DNA of 29,151 nucleotides from Leucobacter sp. UBA1945 (GTDB lineage: Bacteria > Actinomycetota > Actinomycetes > Actinomycetales > Microbacteriaceae), in assembly GCA_002336855.1 (NCBI GenBank), contig DDEV01000028.1, positions 1-29,151 on the forward strand, given 5' to 3'. Positions within the stretch are counted from its first letter, which is position 1, and each line of letters opens with the position of its first letter. Both the position numbers and the translations under genes were made by a program. The notes beneath the pieces are model-generated. The model was not told the origin of the DNA, did not search any database, and worked only from the letters and a program-made list of their open reading frames with translations. This document shows, piece by piece, positions 6,918 to 14,638 of this stretch.

Positions 6918-8240
6918 TTAGCGGCCGAGGGCCGGAGCGTGCGTCGCCAGCAGGTCGTCGTAGGTCTCTCGACGGGTAACGAGCCTCGCCTCGCCGTTCT
7001 GCACGAACACGATCGCCGGCTTCAGCGCACCGTTGTAGTTGTTCGACATCGTGTAGGCGTAGGCACCCGTGGTCGCCATGACCACGAGGTCGCCGACGCG
7101 AGCCTCTGGAAAGTTGGCGCCGTCGACGAGCAGGTCGCCCGACTCGCACTGACGACCGACAAGCTGCACGCTCTCGGTCCAGGCCTCGTCGAGGCGGTTC
7201 GCGAGCACTGCTTCGTAGCGCTGCTGAGTCAGGGCGATGTCCATCTGGTCGGCAAGACCGCCGTCGATGGCGACGAAGACCTCACCGGTGCGCTTGACCG
7301 AGACCACCCGGTAGAGGGTAACGCCGGCGCGGGCGATGACCGAGCGGCCGGGCTCGATCATGATCTTCGCATCGGCGGGCAGGTGAGCCTTTGCGGCGGC
7401 CACGATCGAATCGAGGTAGCCCTCGACGCTCGGCGCCTCTTCTGCGTAGGTGTACTTCACCCCGAGGCCGCCACCCACGTCGTATGTCGCGAAGGTGCCG
7501 GTCGACGAGATGTTCTCGACGGCCTGCGCAAACTGGTGGGTATTGAGAATCTGCGAGCCGATGTGCAGGTGCACGCCCTCGAACTCGATGAGCGGGTGCG
7601 CCTGCATGCGTTCGATCGCCACCTTCGCCTGATCCATCGGCAGGCCGAACTTCGACTTCGCACCGCCGGTCGCCTGCGACGCGTGGGTCTCAGCCTCGAC
7701 TCCCGGGATCACTCGCAGCAGCACGTTCTGCGGCTTGGTGAGCAGGCGTTCAAGGCGCTCGATCTCGTCGAAGTTGTCGACGATGATCGTGCCGATGCCG
7801 GCCTCAAGGGCGATGCTCAGCTCTGCATCGGTCTTCGCGTTGCCGTGAAAGTGCAGGCGCTCGGGGTCGACACCAGCGGCGAGCGCGAGCTTGATCTCGC
7901 CGCCGCCGGCGACGTCGACCGAGAGGCCCTCTTCTTGGGCGAGGCGGTACATGCCGACGACGGGGAACGACTTCGAGGCGTAGAGCACCTCTGAGTTCGG
8001 CCAGCGTTCGCGGAGCCCGTCGATGAAGCGGCGAATCTGGCGCCGCAGCCCGACCTCGTCGACGATGTGCAGCGGGGTGCCGTACCGTTCAGCCAGCTCA
8101 GTCACAGAAACGCCTCCGATGGCGAGCTCGCCACCCGACTCGCCCGCGACTCGGCTCGACTCTTCGGGCAGAATGCTCCAGAGTTCGTCGAGGCGCGTGC
8201 CTTCGGCTGTGGGCTGGTTGAGTGTCGTCTCGTTCGACAA
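6918..8240 (-). CDS. lysA: Diaminopimelate decarboxylase (PLP, fold III)
   Basis: Decarboxylates meso-diaminopimelate to lysine in the cytoplasm. The 440-residue protein has an alanine-racemase-type barrel with the PLP Lys in YASKSF (K90), HFHGNAK, the VHLHIGSQI motif, GGGLGVKY, EPGRS, and the C-terminal CESGD and GAYAYTMSNNYN that form the substrate pocket with the partner subunit. An N-terminal extension of about 40 residues precedes VSVTELAERYGTPLHIVD. I place the start at the TTG at 8240, because GGAGGA (8250-8245) lies five bases before it. A start at the ATG 8252 would translate through that ribosome site; this cannot be excluded. The gene is not beside argS or hom, and probably leads an operon with an amino acid importer, so it may be a second or specialised copy. 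A related decarboxylase substrate (ornithine or lysine) is possible but less likely. Confidence 0.85.
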   Translation of the reverse strand: MSNETTLNQPTAEGTRLDELWSILPEESSRVAGESGGELAIGGVSVTELAERYGTPLHIVDEVGLRRQIRRFIDGLRERWPNSEVLYASKSFPVVGMYRLAQEEGLSVDVAGGGEIKLALAAGVDPERLHFHGNAKTDAELSIALEAGIGTIIVDNFDEIERLERLLTKPQNVLLRVIPGVEAETHASQATGGAKSKFGLPMDQAKVAIERMQAHPLIEFEGVHLHIGSQILNTHQFAQAVENISSTGTFATYDVGGGLGVKYTYAEEAPSVEGYLDSIVAAAKAHLPADAKIMIEPGRSVIARAGVTLYRVVSVKRTGEVFVAIDGGLADQMDIALTQQRYEAVLANRLDEAWTESVQLVGRQCESGDLLVDGANFPEARVGDLVVMATTGAYAYTMSNNYNGALKPAIVFVQNGEARLVTRRETYDDLLATHAPALGR

Positions 8241-8270
8241 AGGTTCCTCCATTCGCGACGTTGCGAAGTC

Positions 8271-8276
8271 AGCCTA
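8271..8276 (-). promoter_or_regulatory. -10 box of the lysA-like operon (TAGGCT)
   Basis: TAGGCT on the minus strand would start a message about 24 bases ahead of the TTG, with GGAGGA in between. It faces the PucR promoter across about 36 bases of AT-richer DNA (8277-8312), so a single regulator could act on both. Confidence 0.5.
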
Positions 8277-8312
8277 AGCCGCGGGGCGTCGCGAGATATT
8301 GTAGAAATTCGA

Positions 8313-8318
8313 TAAATT
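8313..8318 (+). promoter_or_regulatory. -10 box of the pucR-like gene (TAAATT)
   Basis: TAAATT ends six bases before the ATG at 8325, the leaderless geometry. The region just upstream (8296-8318) is rich in AAATT, unusual in this high-GC DNA, and is a likely place for regulator binding. Confidence 0.6.
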
Positions 8319-8324
8319 GTGTGA

Positions 8325-9977
8325 ATGAATGCAGCAAAGTCGACAGATGAGCTTGCGAGCCAGACCCCCGTGCAATCGTTTCGGCTGGGCGAACTCATCG
8401 AACAGCTCGGCCCCCGAACGGTCACGCTACTTGGGCCCGCAGACCCGAACCGACTGGTGCTCGGCGCCGAGTTTCACGACCCTGTCGACGAGCTCACCGA
8501 GCAGGCAGGCACGCTGCTGATCGTGTCGGCGGGTGCGCACCTGCACGCGGCCGAGCTGCAGACACTCGCCTCGCGAGCCGCAGACTTCGGCTACGCCGCA
8601 ATCTGCCTGAAGTGCTTCGACGAGAGCGCGCAAACCATCTCGGCCATTGCAGAGACGAGTGGCCTGCCGATCTTGCGGGTCGCCCCGCGCGTCGGTTGGC
8701 GACTCTTCGAGGCGCTCGTAGGCGGCCTGCTTGGCGAGCAGCGTTCGAGCGGCGATGCCCACTTCGATCGCGGCGCCGAGCCGCTGTTCGCACTCGCGAA
8801 CGAGCTCGCGAGCCACTTCGGCGGTTCGGTGGCGATCGAGGATCTCGGCCGCCGGATCGTCGCCTATTCCTCGGTGCCCGGCCAGCTCATCGATTCGCTT
8901 CGCACCCGAGGCATTCTCGCCCGCAAGGTGCCCGAGTCGCCGTTCAACGACGACCAGTACCGCACCGTGATCCGGTCCGAGGCGCCGGTGAAGTACCCGC
9001 AGCTGGCAGACGAGCACCCCCGAGTCGCGTTTGCGATCCGAGCCGGAGCGCTGCCGCTCGGCACGATTTGGGCGATCGATGCGTCGGGCGAGGATCCGCT
9101 GACGCCCGAACAGCACCAGCTGATGCTGCGGGCGAGTGCCATTGCCGCCGCCCACATGCTCGACGATATTCGCGTGCGCGAGGCCGGCCAGGCACCCCGT
9201 GAGGAGCGCCTACGCACACTGCTCGCCGGCAGCGCCGTCATCGGAACCGAACTCGCCGAGCTCGGCATTCCCGAGGAGCGAGGCGCGCAGCTTCTGGCCT
9301 TCGATTTGGGGCGCGACGAGCACCCGACCACCCTCGCCCAGCTGCGCTCGACGGTGCAGCGCCACCTCGCGCTGCACCGTCCCGAAGCCGCCACAGTGGT
9401 GCGGCGCGGCCGGGTCTACTCCCTCATCTCGCACGAAGAGCCAGCACAGCTCGCGCGCATCGTCGATCCCTTGCTGCCGATTCTTGACCGTCTCGTCGGA
9501 ACCGAAGCCGAGGCCTCGGGTGGCATCAGGCTCGCGGCCCCGGGCACGACGCACCGAGCGGGCGGCGTCGCCGAGCTGCGCGAGCAGGCCGACTGGCTGT
9601 TCGACACTGCGGCGCGCTGGCCAGGTGCGGCGAGCAGCCGCATGCTCACGATCGACAGGCTGCGGCCGCAGTTGCTGCTTGAACGCGTGCGCGAGCTATT
9701 CGACAATGACGCCACGCTCGTCGACCCCGGCGTCTCGGCGCTTGCAGCGGAGCAACCTGCGCTCGCCGAAGCGGTGCTCAGGTGGTGCGAGGCGTTTGGC
9801 AATGTCACCCAGGCTGCGCAAGCGGCGGGAGTCCACGAGAACACCATTCGATACCGCCTCAGGCGTGCTGAGGAGCGCTATGGGCTCGCGCTCGGCGATC
9901 CTGATTCGCTCATCTCGACCTGGGTGCAGTTGCGTCTGAACCTGCAGAGCCAAAGCAATCCGCGCAACCTAGAATGA
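8325..9977 (+). CDS. PucR-type transcriptional regulator
   Basis: A 550-residue DNA-binding regulator of the PucR/CdaR group. The C-terminal 60 residues are the helix-turn-helix (HTH_30): AVLRWCEAFGNVTQAAQAAGVHENTIRYRLRRAEE, near residues 483-517. The middle (about 160-460) has the GAF/GGDEF-like layout of this family, and the N-terminal 150 residues form a separate PucR-type sensor segment (FRLGELIEQLGPRTVTLLG onward). Such proteins often control use of purines or amino acids, commonly of the neighbouring operon. Here it diverges from the decarboxylase and amino acid importer, so control of that operon is the natural guess. The start is fixed by TAAATT six bases before the ATG. Its last codons contain the promoter of the downstream sirtuin gene. 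Confidence 0.88.
   Translation: MNAAKSTDELASQTPVQSFRLGELIEQLGPRTVTLLGPADPNRLVLGAEFHDPVDELTEQAGTLLIVSAGAHLHAAELQTLASRAADFGYAAICLKCFDESAQTISAIAETSGLPILRVAPRVGWRLFEALVGGLLGEQRSSGDAHFDRGAEPLFALANELASHFGGSVAIEDLGRRIVAYSSVPGQLIDSLRTRGILARKVPESPFNDDQYRTVIRSEAPVKYPQLADEHPRVAFAIRAGALPLGTIWAIDASGEDPLTPEQHQLMLRASAIAAAHMLDDIRVREAGQAPREERLRTLLAGSAVIGTELAELGIPEERGAQLLAFDLGRDEHPTTLAQLRSTVQRHLALHRPEAATVVRRGRVYSLISHEEPAQLARIVDPLLPILDRLVGTEAEASGGIRLAAPGTTHRAGGVAELREQADWLFDTAARWPGAASSRMLTIDRLRPQLLLERVRELFDNDATLVDPGVSALAAEQPALAEAVLRWCEAFGNVTQAAQAAGVHENTIRYRLRRAEERYGLALGDPDSLISTWVQLRLNLQSQSNPRNLE
9970..9975 (+). promoter_or_regulatory. -10 box of the sirtuin gene inside the pucR-like 3' end (TAGAAT)
   Basis: TAGAAT ends six bases before the GTG at 9982 and overlaps the last codons of the upstream regulator, whose stop is at 9975-9977. 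It supports the GTG start and independent, leaderless expression. Confidence 0.6.
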
Positions 9978-9981
9978 GCAC

Positions 9982-10824
9982 GTGACTGCCGAAAACGCAC
10001 CCCTCGAAGCGCTCGCCGAAATGTTTTCGGCGGGCCCAGCGGCGTTGCTCACCGGTGCGGGGCTGAGCACCGACTCGGGCATTCCCGACTACCGTGGCGC
10101 GGGCACTCCCCCGCGAACCCCGATGAGCATCGACCAGTTTTCGAACGACGACGCGTACCGCCGCAGGTTTTGGGCGGGCGCGCGCGTGGGCGCACAGGGC
10201 CTCGCGAACGTTCAGCCGAACGCGGGGCATCGCGCGGTCGCGACGCTCGAGCGCGACGGGCGGCTGAGCGGCGTTATTACACAGAACGTCGACGGGCTGC
10301 ACGCACGGGCCGGCACGGCGAATCTTGCCGAGCTGCATGGCAACGGAGCGACGATTCGATGCGTGCCCGAGAGTCATCGATTCACGAGAGCCGAGGTGCT
10401 GGCTTGGTTCGACGTCGCGAACCCCGGCTTCGCCGACCGCAATGCTGGCGCACAGATCACCCCTGACGGCGATGCCGACGTGAGCGAGACCGCGGGCGTG
10501 CGTGTGCCAGTTTGCCCGGCCTGCGGGGGCATGCTTCGCCCCGACGTGGTCTACTTCGGGGAGCACGTGCCCACCCCCGTGTTCGAGCACGCCGAGCGCA
10601 TTGTTGCCGCAGCAAGTTCATTGATCGTCGCGGGTTCATCGCTCGCCGTGAACACCGGAATTCGTCTGGTGCATCGAGCCGAACAGCGCGGCCTGCCGAT
10701 CGCGGTGATCAATCGTGGGCCGACACAGATCGACCGTCGCGAGTCAGTGCGCGTGCGCATCGAGGGCGGCACGAGCGAGACCCTCACGGCGCTCGCCGCA
10801 GTGCTGGGCGCCAGCTCAGTCTAA
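9982..10824 (+). CDS. Sir2-family NAD-dependent protein deacylase
   Basis: Removes acyl groups from protein lysines using NAD. The 280 residues have the whole NAD fold: GAGLSTDSGIPDYRG (25-39), TQNVDGLH with its Asn/Asp, LAELHG with the catalytic His, VVYFGE and GSSLAVNTG. The zinc module is odd: the second pair is normal (CPACGG), but the first pair keeps only one Cys (IRCVPESH), with Glu where the second Cys is expected and a His two residues later. Zinc may be held by the His or Glu, or bound poorly. The GTG start is supported by a TAGAAT box six bases upstream. Target proteins are not evident; acetyl-CoA synthetase is a frequent target in bacteria, but none is present here. Confidence 0.9.
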   Translation: MTAENAPLEALAEMFSAGPAALLTGAGLSTDSGIPDYRGAGTPPRTPMSIDQFSNDDAYRRRFWAGARVGAQGLANVQPNAGHRAVATLERDGRLSGVITQNVDGLHARAGTANLAELHGNGATIRCVPESHRFTRAEVLAWFDVANPGFADRNAGAQITPDGDADVSETAGVRVPVCPACGGMLRPDVVYFGEHVPTPVFEHAERIVAAASSLIVAGSSLAVNTGIRLVHRAEQRGLPIAVINRGPTQIDRRESVRVRIEGGTSETLTALAAVLGASSV

Positions 10825-10858
10825 ATAGCGCGCCCGCCGAAAGCCTGCACCTGCGCCG

Positions 10859-12304
10859 CTACTCGCCGCGCGAAACGCTCGTCATCTCTTCGCGAGAGAC
10901 GACCTTGATGCGTTCACGCCCCTGCTCGCTGCCGAGCGACAGCTCGTGCGCGTCGAGGCGGTGCCAGCCCTCAATCGTTGTGTAGGGCACGTGGCGAGCT
11001 TTGAGCAGTTCGACGACAGCCGATGCCTCGGGTTGCTCGGGCTGCCACCAGTTCTCGCGATCCTCGAGCAAACTCTCGATCGTTTCCATGGCGTCGCTCT
11101 TCGTATGGCCGATGAGCCCGACGGGGCCGCGCTTGATCCAGCCGGTCGCGAAGACGCCCCGAACTGGCGCGCCGTCAACGCCGATCACGCGGCCCTGCTC
11201 ATTCGGAATCACGCCGCGCTCTTCGTCAAACGGAATCTCATCGAGCGGCGATCCGAAGTAGCCGATCGCCCGATAGAGCGACTGCACCGGCACAACCTCG
11301 AACTCACCGGTGTCGATCACGCCGCCGACCCCATCTGGTGCCGTGCGCTCGATCTTGAGGCCGGCAACGCGCCCCTGATCGTCACGAATTACCTCGACGG
11401 GTTTCGACCAGAAATGCAGGTGCAGCCTACGACTCGCCGGGGCAACGTCGCCGCTCTCGCGCAGCTTCTGGTCTTCGCGCCACTTGTTCATGATGCGCGA
11501 GAGCACGATGACCTGCTTGTTTCGCATCAGTGTCTCGACGGCATACGGATCGTCGAGGTCGAAGTCGCGCTCGTCGATCACCATGTCGACGTCGCGCACC
11601 TCGCCGAGTTCGCGCAGTTCGAGCGGCGTGAATTTCACGTACTCCGGTCCCCGTCGCCCGAACAGGTGCACCTCTTCGATCGGGTTCTGGTCGAGCACCC
11701 GATGCACATTGTCGGGAATCTCAGTCGGCAGCAGGTCTTCGGCGTGCTTGACGAGCATGCGCGACACGTCGAGCGCCACGTTGCCGTTGCCGATCACGGC
11801 AACCTGCTTCGCGTCGAGCGGCCACTCGCGCGGCACGTCCGGGTGCCCGTCGAACCAGCTCACGAAGTCCGCTGCCCCGTAGCTCGCCTCGGCATCGATG
11901 CCGGGAATATCGAGTGATGCGTCGCGGATCGCCCCGGTCGCAAAGATCACCGCGTGGTAGTGGCGCTTCAGGTCTTCCAGCCCGATGTGCTCCCCGTATC
12001 GCACGTTGCCGTGGTAGTGCACGGAGCCGCGCGGCTGACGATCGGTGCCGCCTGCGTCTGCGCGATCCTCGCCGCTCTCGTCACTGCGATCGGTTCGATC
12101 GAGCACCTCGCGCAGTGCCGTAATGATTCCCTTGATGCGCGGGTGGTCTGGCGACACCCCGTAGCGCACCAAGCCGTACGGGGCCGGCAGTTGGTCGAAC
12201 AGGTCGATCTCTACGTCGAAGTCACGCTCTGCCTTGATCATGAGGTCGGCCGCATAGATGCCCGCGGGCCCCGCTCCGACGATCGCGAGACGCATCTTGT
12301 TCAA
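10859..12304 (-). CDS. fprA: Ferredoxin/flavodoxin-NADP reductase, FprA type
   Basis: FAD enzyme moving electrons between NADPH and ferredoxin, related to mitochondrial adrenodoxin reductase and mycobacterial FprA. Motifs: FAD-binding IVGAGPAGIYAADLM at the N-terminus, LPAPYGLVRYGVSPDHP, NADP-binding VIGNGNVALDVSRML, LFGRRGPEYVKFT and the C-terminal GWIKRGPVGLIGHTKSDA. Compared with Mycobacterium FprA it has an acidic insert of about 25 residues (in the stretch DRTDRSDESGEDRADAGG) before HYHGNVRYGEH. The start is given as TTG at 12304, since AAAGGAA lies at proper distance there; the ATG at 12295, four codons on, is the alternative. Upstream in-frame residues to 12397 look non-coding. It follows the polyprenyl synthase gene with a gap of 114 bases, possibly in the same transcript. 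Its ferredoxin partner is not in the window. Confidence 0.92.
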   Translation of the reverse strand: MNKMRLAIVGAGPAGIYAADLMIKAERDFDVEIDLFDQLPAPYGLVRYGVSPDHPRIKGIITALREVLDRTDRSDESGEDRADAGGTDRQPRGSVHYHGNVRYGEHIGLEDLKRHYHAVIFATGAIRDASLDIPGIDAEASYGAADFVSWFDGHPDVPREWPLDAKQVAVIGNGNVALDVSRMLVKHAEDLLPTEIPDNVHRVLDQNPIEEVHLFGRRGPEYVKFTPLELRELGEVRDVDMVIDERDFDLDDPYAVETLMRNKQVIVLSRIMNKWREDQKLRESGDVAPASRRLHLHFWSKPVEVIRDDQGRVAGLKIERTAPDGVGGVIDTGEFEVVPVQSLYRAIGYFGSPLDEIPFDEERGVIPNEQGRVIGVDGAPVRGVFATGWIKRGPVGLIGHTKSDAMETIESLLEDRENWWQPEQPEASAVVELLKARHVPYTTIEGWHRLDAHELSLGSEQGRERIKVVSREEMTSVSRGE

Positions 12305-12418
12305 GACATTGTTCCTTTCGCTCTGAGCCCGGGCGCTCCCGCCCTGCGTTCCCCGCCTGGCAGAAACCGGCCTCGCACCTCTTTGGCGGCGAATCACCGC
12401 CTCGCAGCTACGCTCTTC

Positions 12419-13477
12419 TCAACCCTCGCGGGTGACGATTGATTCCGCCAGGCGCTCGAGCCCGCGCTTGACGGCAGACTTCGGCAGCGGCGCGAGTGCG
12501 GCGACGGCGTCGGCCGACCACTGACGAGCGGTCTGCTCGGTTATGCGGGTCACTTCGTGCTCACGAAGTTCGGTGACCTCAGGGTCGAGGATCGTGGCGC
12601 CTTCGCCAGCTGCGATGCGCGCCACGCCGTCGTCGATCCGGGCGAGGAACCCGGCCGCTTCGGCGTCGCCTCGCGCGGCGCGGTCGCGCAGCAACAGCAG
12701 CGGCATGGTGACCACGCCCGCGCGCAAATCGGTGCCCGCGCGCTTGCCTGTCTGCTCGGCTTTCGGCGAAAGATCGATCACGTCGTCAATGAGCTGAAAC
12801 GCGACGCCAATCTTCTCGCCATACGCGGTCACGCAGTCAGCGTATTCACGCGGCGCGCCAGAAAACAGCACACCCATGCGCGCGGCGGTCGAAATGAGCG
12901 CGCCCGTCTTGTCTGCGAGCACCTGCAGGTAGTGCCGCATCGGGTCGTCTTCGGGGCCGGGGCCGACCGTCTCGTGCAGCTGGCCAAGGCACAGCCGCTC
13001 GAACGTCTTAGCCTGCAGCAGAATCGCCTCTTCGCCCATGCCCGAGACGAGCGAAGACGCGCGGGCGAACAGCAGGTCACCCGCGAGGATCGCCACCGAG
13101 TTCGACCACACGGTCTGCGCGGCGGGAACCCCCCTGCGCAGGCGGGCGTCGTCCATGACATCGTCGTGGTAGAGCGAGGCGAGGTGCGTCAGCTCGATGG
13201 CGATGGCGGCACGGCGCACCTGGTCGTTCGGACCCGAGCCGAGCTCGCTCGTCAGCAGCGTCAGCATCGGGCGAATACGCTTGCCACCGGCCTCGGCCAG
13301 GTAGCGCGCAGGAGCATCGGCGACCGCGGAGGCGAACCCGAGCTGGTCGAGCAGCTCTTGCTCGACTGCGGCGAGCTCTTTCTGCATGCGATCAGCGTGG
13401 CGCTTCTCGGCTGCGCCGCGAAACAGGTGCACCGGCATCGCCTGAGTAGCAGTGTCTTCGGAAAGTGGGCGGCTCAT
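12419..13477 (-). CDS. Long-chain polyprenyl diphosphate synthase (menaquinone side chain)
   Basis: Extends allylic diphosphates with isopentenyl diphosphate to make the isoprenoid tail that MenA attaches to the quinone ring. The 352 residues show the GGKRIRP motif (64-70), the first aspartate-rich motif DDVMDD (105-110) and the second DDVID (231-235), both intact and Mg-binding. Family members make hepta-, octa- or nona-prenyl chains; the chain length cannot be read with certainty. Its ATG at 13477 overlaps the menG stop by ATGA, and GGCGGAG lies at proper spacing, so the two are coupled. That coupling with menG strongly supports a role in menaquinone. Confidence 0.92.
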   Translation of the reverse strand: MSRPLSEDTATQAMPVHLFRGAAEKRHADRMQKELAAVEQELLDQLGFASAVADAPARYLAEAGGKRIRPMLTLLTSELGSGPNDQVRRAAIAIELTHLASLYHDDVMDDARLRRGVPAAQTVWSNSVAILAGDLLFARASSLVSGMGEEAILLQAKTFERLCLGQLHETVGPGPEDDPMRHYLQVLADKTGALISTAARMGVLFSGAPREYADCVTAYGEKIGVAFQLIDDVIDLSPKAEQTGKRAGTDLRAGVVTMPLLLLRDRAARGDAEAAGFLARIDDGVARIAAGEGATILDPEVTELREHEVTRITEQTARQWSADAVAALAPLPKSAVKRGLERLAESIVTREG

Positions 13478-14535
13478 TTGGGCTCCGCCTTCTTTGATGG
13501 GGCAGGCTTCGTGCCCGCGGGCTTCGTGGAGGCCGCCTTGCTCGGTGCCGGTTTCTTCGCAGTCGCGGGCTTCGTTGCAGTTACTGGCTTGGACGTGGCC
13601 GCCGGTTTGGTCGCCGCCGGCTTCTTTGCGGTAGTCGTTCTCGCAGCCGTCGGCTTCTTCGCTGCTGCTGCTGCTGGCTTAGCCGTAGCCGCCGATTTCT
13701 TCTCGGCTGCCGGCTTTGTGGCAGCTGGTTTTTTCACGGCGGCCGACTTCTTCGCAGCCGCGGGTTTCTTCGTAGCCGCGGGCTTGGTCGCCTGGGGCTC
13801 CGGCTCGGCAGGTGCGACCGCCTTATCTCGCGGCACGAAACCGCGATGCAGCGCGACAATGCCGAGGGTCAGGTTTCGGTAGGCGACGCGCTCGAAGCCC
13901 GCCTCGCGCATCCAAGCGGCGAGTTCGTCCTGCGTGGGCCACTGCTCGATCGACTCGTTCAGATAGCGGTAGGCCTCTGCCGCCTCGCGGTTCATGAGGC
14001 CGGCCACCCGCGGCAGCACGTGTCGGCCGTAGAGCCCGTAGGGCACGCGGATAGCCTGCGAGGGCGGTGTCGAGAACTCTGCGATCACGATGCGACCGCC
14101 GGGCTTGACCACACGAAGCATCTCGGCGAGCGCCTTGCGCGGCTGATGCACATTGCGCAAGCCGTACGAGATGGTGGCCGCGTCGAAGCTGTTGTCTTCG
14201 AAGGGCAGTGCAGTTGCGTCGGCGAACACGAACTCGATGAGGTCGTTGCCGGCGTGCCGCTTACGCCCCTCGGCGAGCATGCCTTCCGAGAAGTCAGCTG
14301 CGACCACGTGCGCACCATGTTTCGCGATCGCTGCACTTGAGGTGCCGGTGCCGGCAGCGAGGTCGAGCACGCGCATTCCCTTGCGCGGAGCGATCGCTTT
14401 CGTGGTAGCAATGCGCCACAGGCGGTCATTGCCGACTGTAAGCACGTCGTTGATCAGGTCATAGCGAGGCGATACCTCATCGAACATGGTCGAGACGTCT
14501 GTGGCCAGCTTGGTGGCCGTGTCGGGGCGGGTCAC
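13474..14535 (-). CDS. menG: Demethylmenaquinone methyltransferase with a histone-H1-like C-terminal tail
   Basis: Methylates demethylmenaquinone with S-adenosylmethionine, the last step of menaquinone synthesis, at the membrane surface. Residues 1-240 are a normal UbiE/MenG protein: FDEVSPRYDLINDVLTVGND, RVLDLAAGTGTSS (SAM site), FVFADATALPFEDNSFDA, ISYGLRNV, KPGGRIVIAEFS and YRNLTLGIVALHRGF. The next 113 residues (13477-13815) are a low-complexity extension of Lys, Ala, Pro and Thr with KPAA/KKPA units, 26 Lys against four Glu, like histone H1 or AlgP tails. Family members usually stop near residue 230-240. The start is the second of two GTG codons (14535), since TAGCAT lies six bases before it; the GTG at 14538 is the alternative. 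Its stop overlaps the start of the polyprenyl synthase. Confidence 0.93.
   Translation of the reverse strand: MTRPDTATKLATDVSTMFDEVSPRYDLINDVLTVGNDRLWRIATTKAIAPRKGMRVLDLAAGTGTSSAAIAKHGAHVVAADFSEGMLAEGRKRHAGNDLIEFVFADATALPFEDNSFDAATISYGLRNVHQPRKALAEMLRVVKPGGRIVIAEFSTPPSQAIRVPYGLYGRHVLPRVAGLMNREAAEAYRYLNESIEQWPTQDELAAWMREAGFERVAYRNLTLGIVALHRGFVPRDKAVAPAEPEPQATKPAATKKPAAAKKSAAVKKPAATKPAAEKKSAATAKPAAAAAKKPTAARTTTAKKPAATKPAATSKPVTATKPATAKKPAPSKAASTKPAGTKPAPSKKAEPK
13477..13815 (-). repeat. Degenerate Lys/Ala/Pro repeat coding region (MenG tail)
   Basis: Imperfect repeats of KPAA, AAKK and TKPA units encode the C-terminal 113 residues of MenG. The codons vary from unit to unit, so this is an old or selected amino acid repeat rather than a recent DNA duplication. 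The antisense strand has a long open frame here by chance of composition. Confidence 0.85.
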
Positions 14536-14541
14536 CACACC

Positions 14542-14547
14542 ATGCTA
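14542..14547 (-). promoter_or_regulatory. -10 box of menG (TAGCAT)
   Basis: On the minus strand TAGCAT ends six bases before the GTG at 14535, and this decides between two adjacent GTG codons. It diverges from the menF promoter 80 bases away. Confidence 0.6.
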
Positions 14548-14626
14548 TCCGTTCATTCTGAGAGCAAAGGTGCGACCGTGGCTTCTGCCGCGACCGCTGC
14601 ACAGCGCCCGACCAGGCAACTCGGAG

Positions 14627-14632
14627 TAGATT
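14627..14632 (+). promoter_or_regulatory. -10 box of menF (TAGATT)
   Basis: TAGATT ends six bases before the GTG at 14639 but only three before the ATG at 14636. By the spacing seen in other genes here, the GTG is the likelier leaderless start. Confidence 0.6.
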
Positions 14633-14638
14633 GGCATG

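Noticed and set aside
6862..7149. Upstream extension of the binding-protein gene
   Set aside because: It overlaps the decarboxylase 3' end and would bury the lipoprotein signal; the ATG at 6861 has a ribosome site.
12557..13882. Long plus-strand open frame of about 440 codons opposite menG and the polyprenyl synthase
   Set aside because: It is the antisense of two well-supported genes; its Phe/Ala/Gly-rich end is the mirror of the Lys/Ala/Pro tail, and it has no domain or ribosome site.
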